A DNA stretch of 60,000 bases from Adiantum capillus-veneris. Its lineage: Eukaryota > Streptophyta > Polypodiopsida > Polypodiales > Pteridaceae. A program made the position numbers and the translations under genes. The DNA lies in the NCBI GenBank assembly GCA_014529385.2, contig CM043953.1, forward strand, positions 96,167,342-96,227,341. Direction: 5' to 3'. Below the pieces are notes generated by a model. It saw only the letters and a program-made list of their open reading frames with translations. It was not told the DNA's origin and ran no database searches. Positions 55,946-60,000 of this stretch are shown here, piece by piece (within the stretch, counting starts at the first letter, position 1; each line of letters opens with the position of its first letter).

Positions 55946-55988
<43 letters not shown>
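55940..55988. repeat. (CT)n microsatellite in CACTA-B
   Basis: About 22 CT units between the TNP2 start and the conserved 5' block. Confidence 0.95.
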
Positions 55989-55990
<2 letters not shown>

Positions 55991-56031
55991 ACCTCACATT
56001 CTCTAGTCATGTCCAATCCCCGCACACCTCG

Positions 56032-56175
56032 GTCTAGAGGTGCACGGAGATCAGAACCACCGGGTTATAATCTCGTCTTTATTGGTCAATACCTATATTT
56101 GTGGGTACAAGAAATCTACACACCCACGTCTACATGATACTGCATGTAGTGGACAAAACCCCTTTGCCTCTTCTC
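56032..56175 (-). promoter_or_regulatory. Conserved 5' block upstream of TNP2, CACTA-B
   Basis: Counterpart of 18,516-18,654 in CACTA-A, with the same CCAAT box (element strand TTGACCAATAAAGACGAGAT). Roughly 150-300 bp upstream of the TNP2 ATG, fitting a core promoter or leader. Confidence 0.5.
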
Positions 56176-56280
56176 TAGCTGTAGCACTTCACTTCATCTT
56201 AACATCTTTTCACAGTAGATCTTTTCACTGTTCGTCTAACTCTAAACCCTAAACCGTAAGTAATTCTTGCGTGGACTCGA

Positions 56281-56662
56281 TCTAACGTAAATAAGCGTAA
56301 ATCTAAATAAACGTAAATCTAACTAAAAATAAAGCTAAATCTAATTTAACGTAAGTCTAATGACTAGAGGTTGTCTAGATGGTCATTGTGTCGGGGATGT
56401 AGTGACTCTTGCCGCCCTGAAGATCCACCTTCTTCCCTATCTTCTGAAGACATTTCACCAGTACTTTTGGATCGACGGAGCCCACCATGAGTGAAGGCAG
56501 CAATACCCTATATTCCATTGAGGGCTTTCTTCACCCGCTTCATGCAGGCATCGCAGTCTATGGAGACCTAAATCTAATCTAATATAACGTAAATCTAAAT
56601 CTAGCTTAAATAAACGTAAATCTAGTTAAAAATAAACCTAAATCTAATTTAATGTAAGTCTA
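56281..56662. repeat. Direct repeats of about 80 bp flanking the captured HMA fragment
   Basis: AT-rich repeats at about 56,281-56,360 and 56,576-56,662 share AAATAAACGTAAATCTA, AAAAATAAA and AAATCTAATTTAA in order. They bracket the HMA-like sequence almost exactly. Confidence 0.7.
56381..56568 (-). pseudogene. Captured heavy-metal-associated (HMA) domain gene fragment in CACTA-B
   Basis: The minus strand reads VSIDCDACMKRVKKALNGI, then a TAG and a short break, then in another frame MVGSVDPKVLVKCLQKIGKK followed by VDLQGG. This is the layout of an HMA domain: the metal-binding DCDxC loop (Cys residues encoded within 56,541-56,558), helix 1 with KVKKAL, the middle strand with GSVDP and helix 2 with LQKIGKK. 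Plant HIPP-type proteins have such domains. CACTA proteins do not, and the region of CACTA-A next to TNP2 lacks it, so it is a transduplicated host fragment. About eight residues in the middle are missing and the frame is broken. It lies upstream of TNP2 on the same strand. Confidence 0.75.
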
Positions 56663-56934
56663 CATATAACCTAATCTTTAACGTCTTTTAAGATAGTTTC
56701 CTACGACGTTATAACTCTCTTCTTCTTGTGTGTGTGCGCGTGTGTGGATGTGTGTGCCAATAAAAAGAGATAAATGGTATAACCTTTCTATCACCCATGC
56801 CAAGTATGATAGATTGATTATGCCATTTCCCTCTTGAATAATAGGTCTTGAGTTCAACTCCTCGTCGGCTAGATCTTTAGGTCTTTTAATTTTAATTAGT
56901 TTCCTACGATGTTAAATTAGTTTCTCTCTTTTTC

Positions 56935-57150
56935 TTTCTCAATGTGTGTGCGTTTTTTTGGATCGTATGCATGTTTTCTCTCTCTTTTCCTCTCTCAATG
57001 TGTACGTTTTTTGTTTATGCATGTTCTCTCTCTCTTTTCCTCTCTCAATGCGTGCGTTTTTTGTTTATGCATGCTCTCTCTCTCTTTTTCTCTCTCAATG
57101 TGTGTGTGCATTCTTTGTTTATGTATGTGTGTGTGCGTTTTTGTTTTTGT
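56935..57150. repeat. Minisatellite of about 57 bp with nested CT runs, CACTA-B
   Basis: Four units of CAATGTGTGCGTTTTTTG-TTTATGCATG-(CT)n-TTTTCCTCTCT form, each slightly different. The long Cys/Phe/Leu frames across them are artefacts of the repeat. Confidence 0.8.
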
Positions 57151-57151
57151 T

Positions 57152-57201
<50 letters not shown>

Positions 57202-57340
57202 AACACTATGTGTGTGTGTGTGAGAGAGAGAGAGAGGGAGAGAGAAAGAGGGGAAGGGAACATGAGAATGAGGAGAGGAAAGGAGCATACCTGGCTCTCC
57301 TTCCTCTCCTCGTGTGTGTGTGTGTGTGTGTGTGGAGAAG

Positions 57341-57382
<42 letters not shown>
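57151..57382. repeat. CT, GT and GA microsatellite cluster, CACTA-B
   Basis: About 20 CT units, then TGTGTG and GAGAGA runs, then a second TG/GA pair. It lies just inside the right subterminal repeats. Confidence 0.9.
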
Positions 57383-57387
<5 letters not shown>

Positions 57388-57477
57388 GAGCATTACCTGC
57401 TCCTTGCTTGAGGGCGTCGAAAAACTCAGATCTGAGATCTGAGTTTTTGGGCGCGCTCGGTTATTTTTTTACCCCAG

Positions 57478-57598
57478 CCGGCGTCGCTATGAGCGTCCCA
57501 AATTTACAAAGAAATTTGCGACGCTCATAGCGACGCTTATAGCGACGCTCATAGCGACGCCGGGAATTTTTTTTTGGAGCGTCGCTGTGTGAGCGTCG
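57478..57598. repeat. Subterminal repeat array of CACTA-B, right end
   Basis: About seven GCGTCGCT/AGCGACGC words in both orientations, the same word as at the left end but a shorter array. Confidence 0.85.
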
Positions 57599-57623
57599 CT
57601 AATATGAAGAGCCTCTTGTAGTG

Positions 57624-58100
57624 CCAATAGAAATTGGGCACACCTTGTGGGCATCTGGCCTAGGGAGCTGACATGTGTCCCTCATTCCCTTTGTGTAAAG
57701 GGAGCCTGTGTGTGTGTGTGTGGCTTTCTCTCTCATCCCCTACCTTTAGGGCTCGCCCCCTCCCATGTAGAGATGTGCAAAGACATTTAGGGCACACACA
57801 AAGCATCCAATTTTCCCTAGGGTTGACCTTTGGACACAACCTTTGAATTTTGGAACCTTAGCATTTTGGAAGTCTTAATGGGCTGAACCTTAGGGTCTTT
57901 TTAGCCCATTGTTGCACATGGCTCTTTTGTAGATGGCCCCCCCTTTGGATCCCTATTTTCCCTCCTTTGGATCCCTACTGTAGCCGGTTTGCTAGCTTAA
58001 CCAATATTCTAGCTTTTTCTCCCCTAGCCTTCCCCACATTAACTGATCAGTTTAATATGAGAAAATCATTTAGGAGAATTAGATATTGATTATTATGACA
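57624..58100 (-). repeat. Gypsy-B 3' LTR, inner part
   Basis: Resumes LTR similarity after CACTA-B and ends TATTATGACA like gypsy-A. The same polypurine tract follows at 58,101 (minus strand CAAGAGAGAGGTAA). Confidence 0.85.
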
Positions 58101-58456
58101 TTACCTCTCTCTTGAAATCATAGTCGTCCTCGACTATGGTGTAGAGAAGATAAAGCATGTTCATGGGTCCTTTTCTTAGCGGGTAGAGGATCCCTATGTT
58201 ACCCTACGACATCATTCCACAATGGATGACTAGTCCATTTGGTGCTTGAGAGCCTGAGGGTGCCGCAAGCATGTCTGCACATTAGTCCTATCAGTCTTCC
58301 ATAGTAGAGTGACAAGCTCTACTTGGTGTTTGGGAGATGTCGTCTCCGCAAACTTGATCTAAGCATGCATACTACTTCATTTTTGTGCACAAATAAAGAA
58401 AAAGAGAGTCTTATAAGACAAAACTTTTGTTCATTTTTAACATTTTGTACATTTTC
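58101..58456 (-). other. Gypsy-B spacer between pol and 3' LTR
   Basis: Non-coding; matches the 9,526-9,884 segment of gypsy-A in layout and sequence (for example GGATGACTA, GAGTGACAA blocks). Confidence 0.7.
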
Positions 58457-60000
58457 TTACTCTTGGGAAGCATTGTAAGCATTGACAAGGTTCAGGTTAT
58501 CCTTTAATTGTATGCCTTGCATCCATCTAGCATCTTCAAAAGGATAATTCTTAAACTTAATAAGATATCGTCGGATAGTCTTACCGCCTCTTGGTACCTT
58601 GTCTTCATGTCGGAGAATGGACTCGGGCTGCAGCACCTCTTCTTGGTCCTCGATCTTCGGTGGGTCTTCAATAGTTGGTTCTTGAGGTGGCTCTCCTTTG
58701 TAAGGCTTTAATAGGCTCACATGAAAAGCATTGTGTATGAGCCAATGATTGGGAAACATGAGTTGATAGTCCATCTCATTGATTGGCCTAAGAATCTGAA
58801 AGGGACCATAGTACCTTTTTGCTAGTTTAGCATAGTACTTTTGGTGACCCGTAGGATTCTTGCCCGTTGTGTGCCTTAATCGAGCCTTGGGAAACTTTAA
58901 CAAGACCCAATCGTTTTCTTTAAAGGCTTGGGCTCTTCTGTGCTTGTCAACAGCAGCCTTTTGCCATTGCTGTGAGATAGAGATAGCATCCTTAATCTTT
59001 TGGAAAGATTCATGTAGGTCTCGGCTATACTCATCTGCAGCGAAGATCTTCCCATGTACCTTAAGTAGCAAGGGACTTTTTCATCTTCCCTCAATTACCT
59101 CGAAAGGTTCTTTTCCCGTGGAAGTATGTACAGTGTTATTGTAAGCATACTCCACTAAGGGTAAGTACTTCTCCCATTGGGATCTTTGATCTACTTCCGT
59201 TACATAGGCTTTTAGTAGATCGAGAATGGTTAGGTTAGCTATTTCACTTTGGCCATCAGTTTGTGGATGATAGGCCGAAGAGAAGTTTAGCCTTGTTCCT
59301 AAATTCCCAAAAGACCCTTCCAAAAATTACTGGTCATTCTAGGATCTCTATCCGACACTATGGACATGGGCAAGCCATGGTACTTGAAAATTTGTGAAAT
59401 AAAGAGGGTTGCCATTTGATGGGCTTTGATAGTCTTTTTGACAGGTATAAAATGAGCTTGTTTACTAAACCTATCTACTATCGTCCATATTCCCATGGAT
59501 AGATAGGTAGGCCAATAGAAATATGTTTCAGTTCCCTTTAAGGTAGACTGAATCCCTCTATGCCCCTCATAAGGTGGAGCATGAGATTCATACATTACTT
59601 TCTCACGTAGTGAGTTAGTAACGCATAGTCTATTGCCATAGAGAAGATAACCATCTTGTAAAGTAAATGGTTCTTCTTTCTTCCCTAATGCAAGGGCTGA
59701 AATCACATCTCTAAAATCGGGATCAATAGCATACTCATCTATCATTGAAGATAGATCATTGTGAGTTGCTATGGAAACCGCATTCACTCTCGGCTGTCTT
59801 CAGAGTGCATCAACTACTTGATTATGCTTGCCAGCAATGTGAGCAATATGAAAATGAAATTGCGAAAGGAAATTTGCCCACCTCATTTGTTTGTCGGAGA
59901 GCTTGGTTTGCGTCATGAAGTACTTAAGACTTTGATGATCTGTTCGCAGAATGAAAGGAGTCCCCAATAAATAGTGCTTCCATGAGTCTAAGGCATGTAG
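58457..60000 (-). pseudogene. Gypsy-B pol: RNase H end, integrase and chromodomain-like tail
   Basis: The frame at 58,457-59,071 carries the C-terminal tail (HNAFHVSLLKPYKGEPP, IRRYLIKFKNYPFEDARW). The frame at 59,081-59,323 has SSAYHPQTDGQSEIANLTIL with the third catalytic residue. The frame at 59,299-59,787 has the start of the integrase. In that start HAPPYEGHRGIQSTLKGTET is followed directly by YFYWPTYLSMGIWTIVDRFS: the two finger cysteines and the first catalytic Asp of the core, present in gypsy-A, are deleted. RNase H sequence fills 59,800-60,000. Frameshifts near 59,080 and 59,310 add to the damage. Confidence 0.88.

Larger units (their letters stand above)
49978..57623 (-). mobile_element. 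CACTA-B: complete CACTA (En/Spm) transposon, 7,646 bp
   Basis: Both ends begin CACTACAAGAGG (right end in reverse complement), and a 3-bp target duplication CCA lies at 49,975-49,977 and 57,624-57,626. Subterminal GCGTCGCTAT repeats lie inside both ends. The minus strand carries a multi-exon TNP2 transposase gene (about 55,879-52,180) and downstream a TNPA-like gene (51,906 to about 50,740). A captured HMA-domain fragment lies upstream. Stops and frameshifts in both genes suggest it cannot move on its own now, but the termini look usable by a trans-acting enzyme. Confidence 0.95.
48871..60000 (-). mobile_element. Gypsy-B: Ty3/gypsy element related to gypsy-A, runs off the right edge
   Basis: Its 3' LTR (about 48,871-49,977 plus 57,624-58,100, split by CACTA-B) is clearly similar to the gypsy-A LTR (shared blocks include GAGCCGGTCCCCCCTCCAA and ACACCTTCGAAG). 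Its pol protein is highly similar to that of gypsy-A. The LTR left border is approximate because the first 30 bases have diverged. The element seems to have inserted into copia-B gag. Confidence 0.85.

Noticed and set aside
56242-56255. Telomere-like CTAAACCCTAAACC
   Set aside because: Only two units within AT-rich CACTA-B leader sequence. Too short for an interstitial telomere.
56820-56875. tRNA-like B-box (GAGTTCAACTCC) suggesting a SINE
   Set aside because: No matching A-box, no tail and no target duplication could be found.
56942-57411. Three overlapping long open frames on the plus strand and two on the minus
   Set aside because: They run through CT, GT, GA and 57-bp repeats, which lack stops by composition. 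No real protein.

Overview
The window is a nest of transposable elements from a land plant genome. I found no intact ordinary host gene. Supporting signs are TNP2/TNPA-type CACTA transposons with GT-AG introns, Ty3/gypsy elements with a chromodomain-like tail, Ty1/copia elements, LTR elements primed by the tRNA-iMet-type site TGGTATCAGAGC, hAT (DUF659) remnants and very long CT/CA/TA microsatellites. The large share of decayed elements points to a large, repeat-rich genome. A fern or other non-seed plant is possible, but that is only a guess.

Layout. At 0.3-2.0 kb (minus) lies a decayed gene with HUH/Rep endonuclease motifs, a tandem acidic SUMO-interaction-like tail and a coiled-coil part; it is the least ordinary object here. 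At 2.2-3.1 kb is the 3' end of a copia element (copia-A). At 3.8-4.0 kb is a 207-bp hAT-type MITE with an 8-bp target duplication. At about 6.8-18.7 kb is a decayed CACTA element (CACTA-A), split at 7,923-16,706 by an almost intact gypsy element (gypsy-A) with an unbroken 1,593-codon gag-pol and near-identical 1.6-kb LTRs. At 18.7-20.0 kb are compound CT/CA repeats and poly-G. At 20.4-26.3 kb (plus) is an old, divergent gypsy element. At 26.8-32.1 kb (plus) is a gypsy integrase remnant followed by about 3 kb of unrecognised coding-like sequence and a clear 3' LTR. At 32.1-35.1 kb is a small non-autonomous LTR element with 150-166 bp LTRs. At 35.6-39.3 kb are hAT fragments and orphan ORFs, and at 39.4-41.1 kb satellite-like duplications and an orphan primer-binding site.

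The right third is nested at least three deep. A decayed coiled-coil polyprotein region (41.8-45.0 kb, minus) is interrupted by copia-B (44,909 to about 48,870). Copia-B is cut by gypsy-B, a relative of gypsy-A that runs off the right edge. The 3' LTR of gypsy-B is split by a 7,646-bp CACTA element (CACTA-B, 49,978-57,623) with intact termini, a 3-bp CCA target duplication, palindromic GCGTCGCTAT subterminal repeats, TNP2 and TNPA genes, and a piece of what looks like a captured host heavy-metal-associated (HMA) domain gene.

The genes do not form a cellular pathway; each belongs to the life cycle of its element. Gypsy-A inside CACTA-A and CACTA-B inside gypsy-B show that two families have inserted into each other. 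Most reading frames are broken by stops and frameshifts. Gypsy-A gag-pol is the one large frame that still looks functional.
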